Shown here piece by piece: positions 17,816 through 27,032 of a DNA stretch of 64,000 bases. The DNA lies in the NCBI RefSeq assembly GCF_002943755.1, contig NZ_MQUB01000001.1, positions 1,290,501 to 1,354,500 of the forward strand, written 5' to 3'. The position numbers were made by a program, and so were the translations under genes. Each line of letters opens with the position of its first letter. The first letter of the stretch is position 1. This DNA is from Aureitalea marina (lineage in GTDB: Bacteria > Bacteroidota > Bacteroidia > Flavobacteriales > Flavobacteriaceae). A model generated the notes under the pieces. It had not been told where the DNA came from. It was given only the letters and a program-made list of their open reading frames with translations, and made no database searches.

Positions 17816-18400
17816 TCAATTGGTTAATATAATATTGTGCTTGTCAATTACTTTGCGCAAATTGATAAGTGCATAGCGCATTCTTCCTAGAGCAGTATTG
17901 ATACTAACCCCTGTTTGCTCACTGATCTCCTTAAAGCTCATATCCTTGTACATCCGCATGATCAATACCTGTTTTTGATCTTCCGGCAACTCCTGGATCA
18001 GCCTTCTAACGTCCTCTTCTACCTGCCCTTTGATCATTCTCTTCTCGGCATCCATGGAATTATCACTCAGGACCGAGAAAATATTGAAATCGTCATTGTT
18101 CTCAAATCTAGGCAGCCGGTTATTCTTACGGAAATGATCGATCACCAAATTGTGCGAGATCCGCATGACCCACGGAAGGAATTTCCCTTCTTCATTATAG
18201 GCTCCCCGCTTTAGGGTCCTGATCACCTTGATAAAGGTGTCTTGAAAGATGTCCTCTGCGACATCCCTGTCCATCACTTTGGAATAAATAAAACTATAAA
18301 TACGATGCTTGTGACGGGTTATAAGTGCACATAAAGAAGACTCATCTCCCTGGATGTAGGCACTAACTAGTATGGCATCGGAATTTCCACTGTGCTCCAT
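17816..18400 (-). CDS. ECF-type RNA polymerase sigma factor
   Basis: This 194-residue sigma-70 family protein has region 2 at about 25-95 (VAEDIFQDTFIKVI, the core-binding helix, then WVMRISHNLVIDHFRK) and region 4 at about 130-185 (LPEDQKQVLIMRMYKDMSFKEI followed by the recognition helix TGVSINTALGRMRYAL). No anti-sigma gene is adjacent, so control is not evident. The promoter set it reads cannot be predicted. It runs divergent from uvrA with a 240-base spacer. Confidence 0.93.
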   Translation of the reverse strand: MEHSGNSDAILVSAYIQGDESSLCALITRHKHRIYSFIYSKVMDRDVAEDIFQDTFIKVIRTLKRGAYNEEGKFLPWVMRISHNLVIDHFRKNNRLPRFENNDDFNIFSVLSDNSMDAEKRMIKGQVEEDVRRLIQELPEDQKQVLIMRMYKDMSFKEISEQTGVSINTALGRMRYALINLRKVIDKHNIILTN

Positions 18401-18613
18401 ATCATTACAACTTTAGATACTTAGCTGACAATTAGATTGCTAGCTTCGTTTTTGATTGATTATCTAACGTAATGATATGCTATAGGCAGCGGTTTAGTTG
18501 AAGGATTTAACGAGATAAATAAAGAACAATCTTTTTAGAAATGCAAGAATAATCTTCAATTTAACCATTAAAACTATTGCTGTACCCCTGCTAAAATCCT
18601 GCAAATGAAATAG

Positions 18614-18621
18614 TATCTTTG
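18614..18621 (+). promoter_or_regulatory. Bacteroidota -7 promoter box for uvrA
   Basis: TATCTTTG matches TAnnTTTG, 19 bases before the uvrA start. No SOS-type operator is recognisable near it. Confidence 0.45.
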
Positions 18622-18640
18622 CAAAATTCTACCTCCTGAT

Positions 18641-21427
18641 TTGGAAGAAAAAACAGCTCATATCACCGCCCAAAGACCACCTATCCGCATAGAAGGTGCA
18701 CGCTTGCACAACCTGAAGAATGTAACCGTATCCATACCCAGGAACAAGTTGGTAGTACTTACAGGTTTGTCTGGCAGCGGTAAGTCCAGCCTGGCTTTTG
18801 ATACCCTTTATGCAGAAGGGCAACGACGCTATGTAGAGAGTCTCTCGTCCTATGCCAGGCAGTTTCTGGGAAGGTTAAATAAACCCAAAGTAGATCATAT
18901 TCGCGGAATAGCGCCTGCCATAGCCATCGAGCAGAAGGTGAACGCGACCAACCCGCGCTCCACCGTAGGAACCTCTACAGAGATCTATGATTATCTGAAA
19001 TTACTCTATACCCGGATCGGGAAAACGATATCACCAATATCAGGAAAAGAAGTAAAGAAAGACAGGACCTCTGATGTGATAGACTATATCACCACCTTGG
19101 CCGATGGTGAAAAGCTCTTGTTAATGGCTCCTATCCATCTGGAAGAAGGCAGATCACTGGAAAATAAACTCAAGGCACTGGTTCAGCAAGGATATGCCCG
19201 TATCAAATACCAAGATGAAGTTCATCGAATTGATGATCTCGAACTGAATAGTTTGTCTGGCGATGTAATGCTGGTCGTAGACCGAGTGATCAAACGGGAA
19301 GATGAGGATTTCTACAACAGATTAGCTGACGCGGTAGAAATGGCATTTTACGAAGGCAAGGGAGAGATCTACCTGGAGCATTTGGCGGATGATCGCATCC
19401 GGGAATTCAATAATCGATTTGAGGCAGATGGAAAGTCCTTTGTAGAGCCTAATGTCCATCTGTTCAGCTTTAACAATCCGTATGGCGCCTGTCCTGAATG
19501 TGAGGGTTATGGGGACGTGATCGGAATAGACCCGGAATTGGTTGTACCCAATACAGGTTTATCTATCTATGACAATGCCATCTTTCCTTGGAGAGGTGAA
19601 AGTATGGGATGGTACCGTGATCAGTTGGTGAACAACGCATATAAGTTTGACTTTCCCATTCACAAACCGTGGTTTGAGTTAAGCGATGATCAAAAGCTTC
19701 TGGTTTGGGAAGGGAATGAATACTTTGAGGGCCTGAACGCGTTCTTTGCGGCCCTGGAAGCCAAGAGCTACAAGATCCAGAATCGGGTCATGCTTTCTCG
19801 TTATAGAGGAAAGACCAAATGCCAGACCTGCGGAGGAAAGAGACTTAGACCAGATGCCGCCTACGTTAAGGTTGGCGGTAAGTCAATTCAGGAACTGGTG
19901 GAACGTCCATTGGAAGAATTGCTGGAATTCTTTAGTGCTCTCCAGCTAAGCGATTACGATAAACAGGTGTCCAAACGTATCTTATTGGAGATCACCAATC
20001 GGCTTCGCTTTCTGACGGATGTCGGTTTGAGCTACCTAACACTGAACCGTAAATCCAATACCCTGTCAGGAGGTGAATCACAAAGAATCAATCTTGCCAC
20101 CTCATTGGGGTCCAGCCTGGTCGGTTCCATGTATATCCTGGACGAACCAAGTATCGGCCTGCATCCCAAGGATACCGAAAGGTTGATCGGTGTTCTGGAA
20201 TCCCTTAGAAACCTGGGTAACACTGTGATCGTTGTAGAGCACGATGAAGACATTATGAAGGCCGCAGATGAGATCATTGATATTGGTCCCGAAGCTGGCA
20301 CCTTCGGGGGAGAGATAGTTGCCACAGGAAGCTTTGATGATATATTGGGGGCAAATACTTTGACCGCCGACTACCTGAGTGGCCGTAAATTGATCGAAGT
20401 GCCGAAAAATAGAAGGACATCCAATTCTCGCATCGATCTTATTGGTGCCAGACAGAATAATTTGAGGAATATCGATGTTCATTTTCCACTAGGTGTATTT
20501 ACTGCCGTAACCGGAGTTTCAGGTAGTGGAAAAAGTACTTTGGTCAAGAAGATACTTTATCCCGCCCTCTTAAGGAAGATTGGTGGTTACGGAGACAAAC
20601 CGGGTCAGTTTACAGATCTGCAAGGCGATCTGGACAAAGTAAAGACCGTAGAGTTCATCGATCAGAATCCCATTGGACGCTCCAGCCGTTCTAATCCTGT
20701 CACTTACATTAAGGCTTATGACGACATTCGCAATCTTTTTGCGAATCAAAACCTGAGTGAGATCAGAGGTTATAAGGCCAAGCATTTTAGTTTTAATGTT
20801 GATGGCGGACGATGTGAGACCTGTAAAGGGGAAGGCGAAGTGACCATCGAGATGCAGTTTATGGCTGATGTCCACCTGGAATGTGACACCTGTAAAGGAA
20901 AACGGTTTAAAAAGGAGATCCTGGAGGTTAAATTTGAGGACAAGAATATCCACGATATTCTCACACTTACCGTGGACGAAGCTGTTCGGTTCTTTGAAGA
21001 GCACAAGCAAAAGAAGATCTACACCAAACTACAACCTTTGCTGGATGTAGGACTTGGCTATGTACAGTTAGGACAGAGTTCCTCTACATTATCTGGTGGT
21101 GAAGCCCAAAGGATCAAATTGGCTTCTTTCTTGGTTAAGGGGAACAGTGCAGAAAAGACCGTTTTTATCTTTGACGAGCCTACAACTGGCCTACACTTCC
21201 ACGATATACAGAAACTGCTTAATTCGTTCTACGCCCTCTTGGATAAGGGACACACTGTAATAGTTGTTGAACACAATCTGGATTTGATCAAATGTGCTGA
21301 CCATCTCATCGACCTCGGACCTGAAGGAGGTGAAAAAGGAGGGCAACTCGTGGCCCAAGGAACGCCTGAAGAGGTGTTGCACGCAAAGGATTCCTATACA
21401 GCTCATTACCTATCGGAAAAACTTTAG
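18641..21427 (+). CDS. uvrA: Excinuclease ABC subunit A
   Basis: This 928-residue DNA-damage sensor of nucleotide excision repair has two ABC ATPase halves. The first has Walker A GLSGSGKSSLAFDT and signature LSGGESQR, the second GVSGSGKSTLVKKI and LSGGEAQR. Zinc-finger CxxC pairs are seen in CPECEGYG, CQTCGGKR, CETCKGEGE and CDTCKGKR. Upstream of 18641 the frame is closed by a TAG at 18611 and has no ATG, so a TTG start is required. The first residues (MEEKTAHITAQ) lead into the usual IRIEGARLHNLKN. Confidence 0.97.
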   Translation: MEEKTAHITAQRPPIRIEGARLHNLKNVTVSIPRNKLVVLTGLSGSGKSSLAFDTLYAEGQRRYVESLSSYARQFLGRLNKPKVDHIRGIAPAIAIEQKVNATNPRSTVGTSTEIYDYLKLLYTRIGKTISPISGKEVKKDRTSDVIDYITTLADGEKLLLMAPIHLEEGRSLENKLKALVQQGYARIKYQDEVHRIDDLELNSLSGDVMLVVDRVIKREDEDFYNRLADAVEMAFYEGKGEIYLEHLADDRIREFNNRFEADGKSFVEPNVHLFSFNNPYGACPECEGYGDVIGIDPELVVPNTGLSIYDNAIFPWRGESMGWYRDQLVNNAYKFDFPIHKPWFELSDDQKLLVWEGNEYFEGLNAFFAALEAKSYKIQNRVMLSRYRGKTKCQTCGGKRLRPDAAYVKVGGKSIQELVERPLEELLEFFSALQLSDYDKQVSKRILLEITNRLRFLTDVGLSYLTLNRKSNTLSGGESQRINLATSLGSSLVGSMYILDEPSIGLHPKDTERLIGVLESLRNLGNTVIVVEHDEDIMKAADEIIDIGPEAGTFGGEIVATGSFDDILGANTLTADYLSGRKLIEVPKNRRTSNSRIDLIGARQNNLRNIDVHFPLGVFTAVTGVSGSGKSTLVKKILYPALLRKIGGYGDKPGQFTDLQGDLDKVKTVEFIDQNPIGRSSRSNPVTYIKAYDDIRNLFANQNLSEIRGYKAKHFSFNVDGGRCETCKGEGEVTIEMQFMADVHLECDTCKGKRFKKEILEVKFEDKNIHDILTLTVDEAVRFFEEHKQKKIYTKLQPLLDVGLGYVQLGQSSSTLSGGEAQRIKLASFLVKGNSAEKTVFIFDEPTTGLHFHDIQKLLNSFYALLDKGHTVIVVEHNLDLIKCADHLIDLGPEGGEKGGQLVAQGTPEEVLHAKDSYTAHYLSEKL

Positions 21428-21458
21428 TCCTAAAAGTCTTACACTTTTCAAATTAAAC

Positions 21459-21475
21459 TTTGGCACGACTATTGA
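21459..21475 (+). promoter_or_regulatory. Sigma-54 type promoter before a putative small RNA
   Basis: TTTGGCACG-ACTA-TTGA fits the -24/-12 consensus TGGCACG-N4-TTGC with exact spacing (GG at 21462-21463, 10 bases, then G at 21474) and one mismatch. Transcription would start near 21487. No open reading frame of note follows before the terminator. Confidence 0.65.
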
Positions 21476-21486
21476 ATCTAAGTTAA

Positions 21487-21604
21487 TAGTTAGAATACAA
21501 AGTGAATTCCACTTCACTAAGTTCTTATTAGTTAAGCATTTTTGGTTGGTTAGTTTTTTTGTACAATCCACCGTCTGGCAAGTCCGGCGGTGGATTTTCT
21601 TTTG
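21487..21604 (+). ncRNA. Putative sigma-54-dependent small RNA of about 118 nt
   Basis: The element lies between a sigma-54 type promoter and a strong terminator. Near its 5' end a perfect 5-bp hairpin (AAGTG, loop AATTC, CACTT at 21500-21514) is visible. A U-rich, probably single-stranded stretch with repeated GTTAG/TTAGT and GGTTGGTTAG motifs follows, then the terminator stem. No start codon with a convincing peptide is present. The GGTTGGTTAG motif and the CTGGCA terminator loop recur in the 3' UTR of the next gene. The small RNA is inferred from layout only. It could instead be a decayed remnant of a duplicated protein gene unit. Confidence 0.45.
21565..21604 (+). terminator. Rho-independent terminator
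   Basis: The 9-bp perfect stem AATCCACCG / CGGTGGATT encloses a 14-base loop containing CTGGCA and is followed by TTTTCTTTT. It can end both uvrA transcription and the putative small RNA. Confidence 0.85.
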
Positions 21605-21606
21605 TA

Positions 21607-21904
21607 GGCTGAACAGTCAAATCACTTCAGCTTCAACTTTCTTCTTCAACCCTAACCCTTCACTTTTCACTCCGTATTCCTTGGGGGCCCCCAGGCCCCG
21701 TCCGGGACTAATATATCAAACGTACACCTCAGAGCCATTTGAATTTCGTTAAGGCAATCGTCATTCACGAATGGAATAACCGAGATTCACGGAGTCAAAT
21801 TTTCTTATCATTGACAGGTGATTTAAAACATTTCGAATCACGATTCACCCCTCTCCTCTCTCCTCACTCTTTACCCCCCGCTCATTATCAGTTCATTACA
21901 TTTT
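21607..21904. other. Gene-free spacer between uvrA and the secreted basic protein
   Basis: There is no credible coding frame. The first part is pyrimidine-rich (CTTCAACTTTCTTCTTCAAC and similar). A GC palindrome TGGGGGCCCCCA sits at 21682-21693. Three TCACG-centred dyads lie at 21762-21846, and a second pyrimidine-rich stretch precedes the sigma-54 promoter. Confidence 0.7.
21762..21846 (+). promoter_or_regulatory. Three TCACG-centred dyads, possible enhancer-binding sites
   Basis: CATTC-AC-GAATG (21762-21773) and GAATC-AC-GATTC (21835-21846) are perfect inverted repeats around AC. GATTCACGGAGTC (21784-21796) is an imperfect third copy. They lie about 85-170 bases upstream of the predicted sigma-54 start at 21931, the usual distance for activator sites. 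The binding protein is unknown. Confidence 0.4.
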
Positions 21905-21919
21905 TGGCACGGTCGTTGG
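21904..21919 (+). promoter_or_regulatory. Sigma-54 type promoter of the secreted basic protein gene
   Basis: TTGGCACG-GTCG-TTGG matches -24/-12 with exact spacing (GG at 21906-21907, 10 bases, G at 21918). The predicted start is near 21931, giving a 47-base leader before ATG 21978. Confidence 0.7.
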
Positions 21920-21977
21920 TTTATTTCATTCAGAACCAATCACCAAGAATGCAATGTTTAACCTAAAACCGCAAATT

Positions 21978-23222
21978 ATGAAAATGATAACGACTTGGAT
22001 AGCTCTTTTGTTCCTGGGAGGAATAACAGCTTATGGTTCTTCCATCCTGCCTATGGATGGATTTTGGAGATATGATTATAATCGCTCCTACATTTTTGTT
22101 GAAGGCGGCGTTGAATTCGCGGTTTATCCTGACGGGCAATTTGATTTTGCCTATGTTGGAGGTAACCGGGGCCGATTGAATGTGGACTACTACAATTCCG
22201 GATTGAACATTAGTTTCAATTCTGGTTATAATTACGATATGTATGTTCAGTATGACGATTATGGTGCAGTGATACAGGTAGAGAATATTCCGATCTATTA
22301 CGACCATTTTGGTCGGATAGTGCGCGCCGGAAATGTAGATATTCAGTATGCAAATCGCCGTATCGTGCGGGTTGGAGGAATGAATATCTTCTATGATCGC
22401 TGGGGTTACTTCAGCTATTATACTGGTTACATAAGTCCGTGGTATCGTTTCTACATCTATCGACCATGGCACGTCTACTATGCCAGACCATTTTACAATA
22501 GCTGTATTGTTTACGATTATCCATACAGGCGATATTACAACCCCTATCGATATGAATACAATTATCACAGACGCAATTATCTGAACCGTGGACGTAGCTC
22601 TTATGCCAATGGCAGAAGGTCTTTCCACAAACCAGGAAGCCGTGTCCATTTCAAAGACGGACGAGTAGCTCGTAACAAGGACTATCGTGAGGGCCGTGAG
22701 AACACGATGATCGATCGCAAGGATAGACCAGCTCGCTCTGATCGATACGATCGCGGGGATGCTAAGACCAGACCCGTTGCCAGTAATCGAGGAGATCGTG
22801 TAGACCGGAAGGACCGCCCTGTTTCAGACAGTAGAATAGAGCGTGGTAACCGAAATACTCGCCCTGTGGCTAAGGTGGATAAGAATAAACAGAACAGAAT
22901 GCGGCCTGCTGTAGATCGAAATGAGAGGCGAAATCAGGTGGATCGCAGAGATGCACGTGTGAATTCTCAGAGTAACAGATTTGGTAATGGTCGAACTGCA
23001 GAAAATGTAAGTCGCCCTAATGTAAAAAAGAACAATGCTACCCGATCAGGGAGCAATTCCAGGTCTAGGGTCACTACACCCAGAAATGACAGGAATTCAA
23101 GCTCCAGGGTAAGCAGCAATTCAAATAGATCCAAACAAAAGGCCAGAAGCAAGGCCCGATCTACTGCCTCTTCAGAGCGAAGCTCAAACAAAACGAGATC
23201 CTCCAGAGGCAAGAAACTATAA
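21978..23222 (+). CDS. Secreted protein with very basic, low-complexity C-terminal half
   Basis: This 414-residue protein has a signal peptide (cleavage near residue 19-20). A Tyr-rich, beta-structured N-terminal domain covers about 25-200, with alternating aromatic patterns such as YYDHFGRIVRAGNVDIQY. A 210-residue tail rich in Arg, Lys, Ser, Asn and Asp follows, with loose RxDRxD...RPVA repeats. Similar flavobacterial proteins are auto-named sperm nuclear basic protein PL-I, which only reflects composition. It could bind DNA, polysaccharide or the cell envelope outside the cytoplasm, but the sequence does not decide. The sigma-54 promoter suggests conditional expression. ATG 21978 is preferred to 21954 because it begins the signal peptide. 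Confidence 0.8.
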   Translation: MKMITTWIALLFLGGITAYGSSILPMDGFWRYDYNRSYIFVEGGVEFAVYPDGQFDFAYVGGNRGRLNVDYYNSGLNISFNSGYNYDMYVQYDDYGAVIQVENIPIYYDHFGRIVRAGNVDIQYANRRIVRVGGMNIFYDRWGYFSYYTGYISPWYRFYIYRPWHVYYARPFYNSCIVYDYPYRRYYNPYRYEYNYHRRNYLNRGRSSYANGRRSFHKPGSRVHFKDGRVARNKDYREGRENTMIDRKDRPARSDRYDRGDAKTRPVASNRGDRVDRKDRPVSDSRIERGNRNTRPVAKVDKNKQNRMRPAVDRNERRNQVDRRDARVNSQSNRFGNGRTAENVSRPNVKKNNATRSGSNSRSRVTTPRNDRNSSSRVSSNSNRSKQKARSKARSTASSERSSNKTRSSRGKKL

Positions 23223-23245
23223 CAAACTTTTGGTTGGTTGGTTAG

Positions 23246-23284
23246 AAACCCCTGTACTGGCAGTTGTCAGGCGGGGGTTTCGCT
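23246..23284 (+). terminator. Terminator of the secreted basic protein gene
   Basis: AAACCCC pairs with GGGGTTT around a loop containing CTGGCA. The T-run is weak (TTTCGCTT). It is preceded by TTTTGGTTGGTTGGTTAG, like the terminator at 21565. Confidence 0.6.
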
Positions 23285-24564
23285 TATCATGGAACTTAAG
23301 ATCGCGGCCATTCTTTTAGTCAGATCTTTTCGGGTGAACGCTTGAATATCGCCCTTAAAATCCCTGACTTCATCATTTTTGTAATTCAGGTATAGCGCGT
23401 AAATGTATTGTTTGATATCGTCCCCTTGTTCGTAATCAAAATATTTCCCTGCTCCAGTTTGCGCAAGGATCTCCCCTACTTCGCTTCCTTCAGGTCCCAA
23501 AGCAATAATTGATCTCTCAGCTGCCAAATATTCAAATAGCTTCCCAGGGATGATCCCTCTGGTCTCGGGCCTGTCCATTTCCACCAACAGCAAGGCGTGG
23601 GCCTGTCGTTGGGCACTCAAAACCTCTTTATGACTTACATACCCATAATCAATCACCAAATCTTGAGGAACATACTGCAGGATGGATTCCATCACTTCCG
23701 GGGATACTGCCCCATATAAGTGGAGCCTAAAATCTGTCCCAAATGAGGCGTCTTCTTTGACCAATTCGCCTATAGTCTTCCAAAGGGCGATTGGGTTTCG
23801 ATCGGAGAGTAGGGTTCCCAGGTGGCTGATAACGAACTTTTCATCCTTTGAAACCTCTAAGCCATCAACTGGTTCAAATCCGTTGGTCACAACCTCAATT
23901 TCTCTCTTGCTTATAGCCTCAAACTCAGAAGCCGTAATCTTGCTGGTTGCAACTACTCTATCTGCTCTACACAAGACCTCTGATTCTAGATGTTCGTGCT
24001 TGGTTCGGGCTCTTTTATTCAGTCGCAGATCTTGGTGGTAATGGATGTTGGTCCAAGGGTCTCTAAAGTCAGCCAACCAAGGAATATGGAGCTCTTGCTT
24101 TAGTTTCATACCAATGAGATGCAAACTATGAGGGGGCCTGTGGTCACTATGGCCTTGATCTTAGCCTTAGGAATCTCTTGCTTCAAACGAGCCACCGACG
24201 GCTTAACCCAGCCTACCCTGGCATCAGGTACGAACAAGTTACCTCGTATATAGAGCATCATCTGTTCCACGGCAGAGGGAGAATCTGAGCTAATTATACC
24301 CTTGCTTAGCCTTGCAGTTTTTTTCGAGGACAATTTCCTTGCCAGACCATATGGTTCCCGGATCGGATGGGTGATCATATTGAGATCCTCCGGCACCAAC
24401 TCAAGTAGATCATTGTCAGTTATGGGATAGGTTGGATTTTCCGGGATATAGACCCAGGGCTCTATCCCAAACTCCTTAAAATACCTGACAAAATGAAGCC
24501 AACGCTGAACACCCGGACCACCAGCGGGTGGCCAGTAATACGTAATGATCAACACCCTTTTCAT
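23267..24564 (-). pseudogene. GT4-like glycosyltransferase, one-base frameshift
   Basis: The N-terminal part (24564-24106, starting MKRVLIITYYWPPAGGPGVQRW) and the C-terminal part (within 24124-23267) lie in different frames. One extra G in the + strand run at 24132-24136 joins them and restores VTTGPPHSLHLIGMKL, giving 432 residues. The GPGVQRW loop, the DFRDPW segment and the C-terminal acidic EMDRPETRGIIPGKLFEYLA stretch are typical of GT-B enzymes that transfer sugars to lipid or polysaccharide acceptors. Donor and acceptor are unknown. It overlaps the YfhO gene by 4 bases, so the two are co-translated. The break is probably a sequencing error. Confidence 0.85.
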
Positions 24565-27005
24565 GGAGTCGGATTAGCAGATTCTTCTTTTTTCCAGCGA
24601 TAAACGGACCAGGCAAACAAGAGTACAAAGAGCACACTACTTCCTAAACTGATCATACCTCCTCGCTTGATCACCACAGGCTCAAACCTAAATTCGATCT
24701 GATGTTCACCAGCTGGAATCGCCAATGCCCTAAGCAAGTAATTCGCTCGAAAATGAGGGGTCAACTCTCCATCGATATAGGCATTCCAACCTTTTTCATA
24801 GTAGGTATCTGAAAAAACCGCCAGCTGATCCTTTTGAGCCTTAAAATCGTACACCATATGATCCGGGCGATAAGCCGTCAATTCGATGGTAGACAAGCTA
24901 TCATGTAATCCTTTAACACCAGGCAAGAGCTCATTGTGTTCCTTTCGAACCACCGCGGTGGTTTTAGTATTTAAACTGTCCAAAGCCAGGATCTCCTGAT
25001 CGGCATTATCTACAAGTTCTACCCTATCGACCAACCAGGCATTCCCATTAGCAAAAGGATTTCGCTGGGCTACTGCCCCACCGTTTTGGTTTTGAGCAAT
25101 GATATACCGAACATTCAGCATATTGAGCACGCCAACATTACCTTCAGTGATGTAGAATTCATAGATGTCCTGCATTCTGCCGGGCTTGGCTGCGTGATAA
25201 CCACCGATGGAATGATGGTAATAACTAGCCTGGGCACTATTCCAGGGATCATTAACATTGTCCAGGACCCGATAATAATCCTGATCATCTTCCAATATCT
25301 GCATATTGGCTCCATTTTGCTGAAAAGGCTCCTTCATCACCCTGGCAGCCACAAAGTCATCTTCATTGATGTAACGTCGGTCCACACCGATCAGGTCGAT
25401 CAGTAAAAGCAGGGTCAATCCTCCGATCAACACTGGTTCTCTTACCTTCTCCTTGAGGAAAAACCAGAGCAGGGCAGCAACAGCCAACATCAATACCAGC
25501 GATCGCAGGGCATCCGTCTTCATTAGGCTTAGCCGGTCTTCTCGAACTGCATCCACAAACGGCAGGCCAATACGCTCAATAAAGAACTCATCATAAGGGC
25601 TACTAAAACTGAACAAGCTCCCTCCGGTCAAGTAGAACAGTGCTGTCAGACCCCCAAGAATAGCCGAGCTTCTGATCAAGGCTTTGCGTTTAAGCTCTGT
25701 GGCGATCTCTTCGGAGAACATCTTCATCAGCCCCAGTGTTCCCATGATGGGTAAAACCAGTTCCAGGATGACTTGGATAGAAGATACCGCCCTGAATTTA
25801 TTGTAAAGTGGAACATAACTGATAAAGAAATCGGTCAGTATGGGGAAGTTCTTGCCCCATGATAGTAACAGACTTAGTAAGAAGCCGGATACCAACCACC
25901 ACCTCATTGGGCCCTTAACCAGAAATAAGGAAAGTAAAGCGAGGAATACCACTACGGCACCCACATAGGCAGGTGCGGCTACGTAAGTCTGGTCACCCCA
26001 ATACATGGGCACCTGACCAACGATCTGCCGGGCGTCCGACGGAGATGCCCCCATGGCCAGTAATTCATCGAATGCCTTCGATTTCTTTGGTGCCTCCTCC
26101 GCGGAACCTCCGCCCATAAAGCGGGAAATATAGAGGTTCAAACTTTCGGCAATCCCATAGCTATACTCCGTGATATAATCATAGTCCAGACCACTTGTCG
26201 ATTGCTTGGTAGAACCGTCCGGGTTAATGGTCAATTCACTCTTGCCACGGGTAGATGTATCGGCATATTCCTTGGTGGCCATCAAATTGGTCGAATTCAA
26301 TCCCGCCGCCAATATAGCCGCCCCTAAAAGAACACCCACCGATTTAAAGTATGGCTTGAGCTGTTTCTCTTTTGTTGCCTGGATAAAATAGGCCACTCCC
26401 ACACAAACCAACAGTAATCCCAGGTAATAGGTCATCTGGAAGTGGTTGGCCACTAATTCCAAGGCCAAAGCAATGGTTGTTAACAGAAAACCCCACATCA
26501 AGCGACCCCTAAAACAAAGTAACACTCCACTAAGCACCAATGGCATGTAGGCAATAGCATGGGCTTTGGCATTGTGACCAACACCTAATATGATTATGAG
26601 GTAGGTGGAAAAACCAAAGGCCAATGCGCCAAGAGCAGCAAGAGGCATCTTCACTTTTAAGACTCTCATCAGTATATAGAAGCCGACAAAATATAGAAAC
26701 AGATAGTCCGCTGGTCTCGGCAAGAATCTAAATAACAGATCCAGCTTCTTAATGTAATTGTGTGGGTATTTAGCACCCAGCTGATAGGTTGGCATCCCGG
26801 CAAAAGCACTGTTCGTCCAATAGGTTTCGTCCCCTGTAGCTTCCCGGAAATCGTTTTGCTCTTTGGCCATCCCGATATACTGGACGATATCACTCTGAAA
26901 GATGGTCTTTCCCTGTAGTACCGGGTTGAAATAGATTAGTGATGCCAGGACGAAAACAACTAGCACCAGCAAATGAGGCCAAAGCCCGCGTATTAAATTT
27001 TGCAT
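24561..27005 (-). CDS. YfhO family multi-pass membrane protein
   Basis: This 814-residue protein has about 12-14 membrane helices. A large N-proximal loop carries QSDIVQYIGM and TYWTNSAFAGMPTYQLG, and an extracytoplasmic domain sits near the C-terminus before a last helix (about 785-803). YfhO proteins are GT-C-like; one member assists glycosylation of lipoteichoic acid in Bacillus. The Asp in the first long loop could be catalytic. The partner glycosyltransferase overlaps its 3' end, pointing to a joint role in a cell-surface glycan or glycolipid. Confidence 0.88.
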   Translation of the reverse strand: MQNLIRGLWPHLLVLVVFVLASLIYFNPVLQGKTIFQSDIVQYIGMAKEQNDFREATGDETYWTNSAFAGMPTYQLGAKYPHNYIKKLDLLFRFLPRPADYLFLYFVGFYILMRVLKVKMPLAALGALAFGFSTYLIIILGVGHNAKAHAIAYMPLVLSGVLLCFRGRLMWGFLLTTIALALELVANHFQMTYYLGLLLVCVGVAYFIQATKEKQLKPYFKSVGVLLGAAILAAGLNSTNLMATKEYADTSTRGKSELTINPDGSTKQSTSGLDYDYITEYSYGIAESLNLYISRFMGGGSAEEAPKKSKAFDELLAMGASPSDARQIVGQVPMYWGDQTYVAAPAYVGAVVVFLALLSLFLVKGPMRWWLVSGFLLSLLLSWGKNFPILTDFFISYVPLYNKFRAVSSIQVILELVLPIMGTLGLMKMFSEEIATELKRKALIRSSAILGGLTALFYLTGGSLFSFSSPYDEFFIERIGLPFVDAVREDRLSLMKTDALRSLVLMLAVAALLWFFLKEKVREPVLIGGLTLLLLIDLIGVDRRYINEDDFVAARVMKEPFQQNGANMQILEDDQDYYRVLDNVNDPWNSAQASYYHHSIGGYHAAKPGRMQDIYEFYITEGNVGVLNMLNVRYIIAQNQNGGAVAQRNPFANGNAWLVDRVELVDNADQEILALDSLNTKTTAVVRKEHNELLPGVKGLHDSLSTIELTAYRPDHMVYDFKAQKDQLAVFSDTYYEKGWNAYIDGELTPHFRANYLLRALAIPAGEHQIEFRFEPVVIKRGGMISLGSSVLFVLLFAWSVYRWKKEESANPTP

Positions 27006-27032
27006 GGGGTTATTCAGGATTTGAAGAGAAAA

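Noticed and set aside
21682-21693. GC palindrome TGGGGGCCCCCA in the spacer.
   Set aside because: It has no T-run, no matching copy and no partner motif. It may only be a GC-rich tract in a region where run lengths are unreliable.
21294-21966. Open frames of 75-152 codons after uvrA on the plus strand.
   Set aside because: They overlap the uvrA 3' end, a terminator and a low-complexity pyrimidine-rich spacer, and the encoded peptides show no protein-like pattern.
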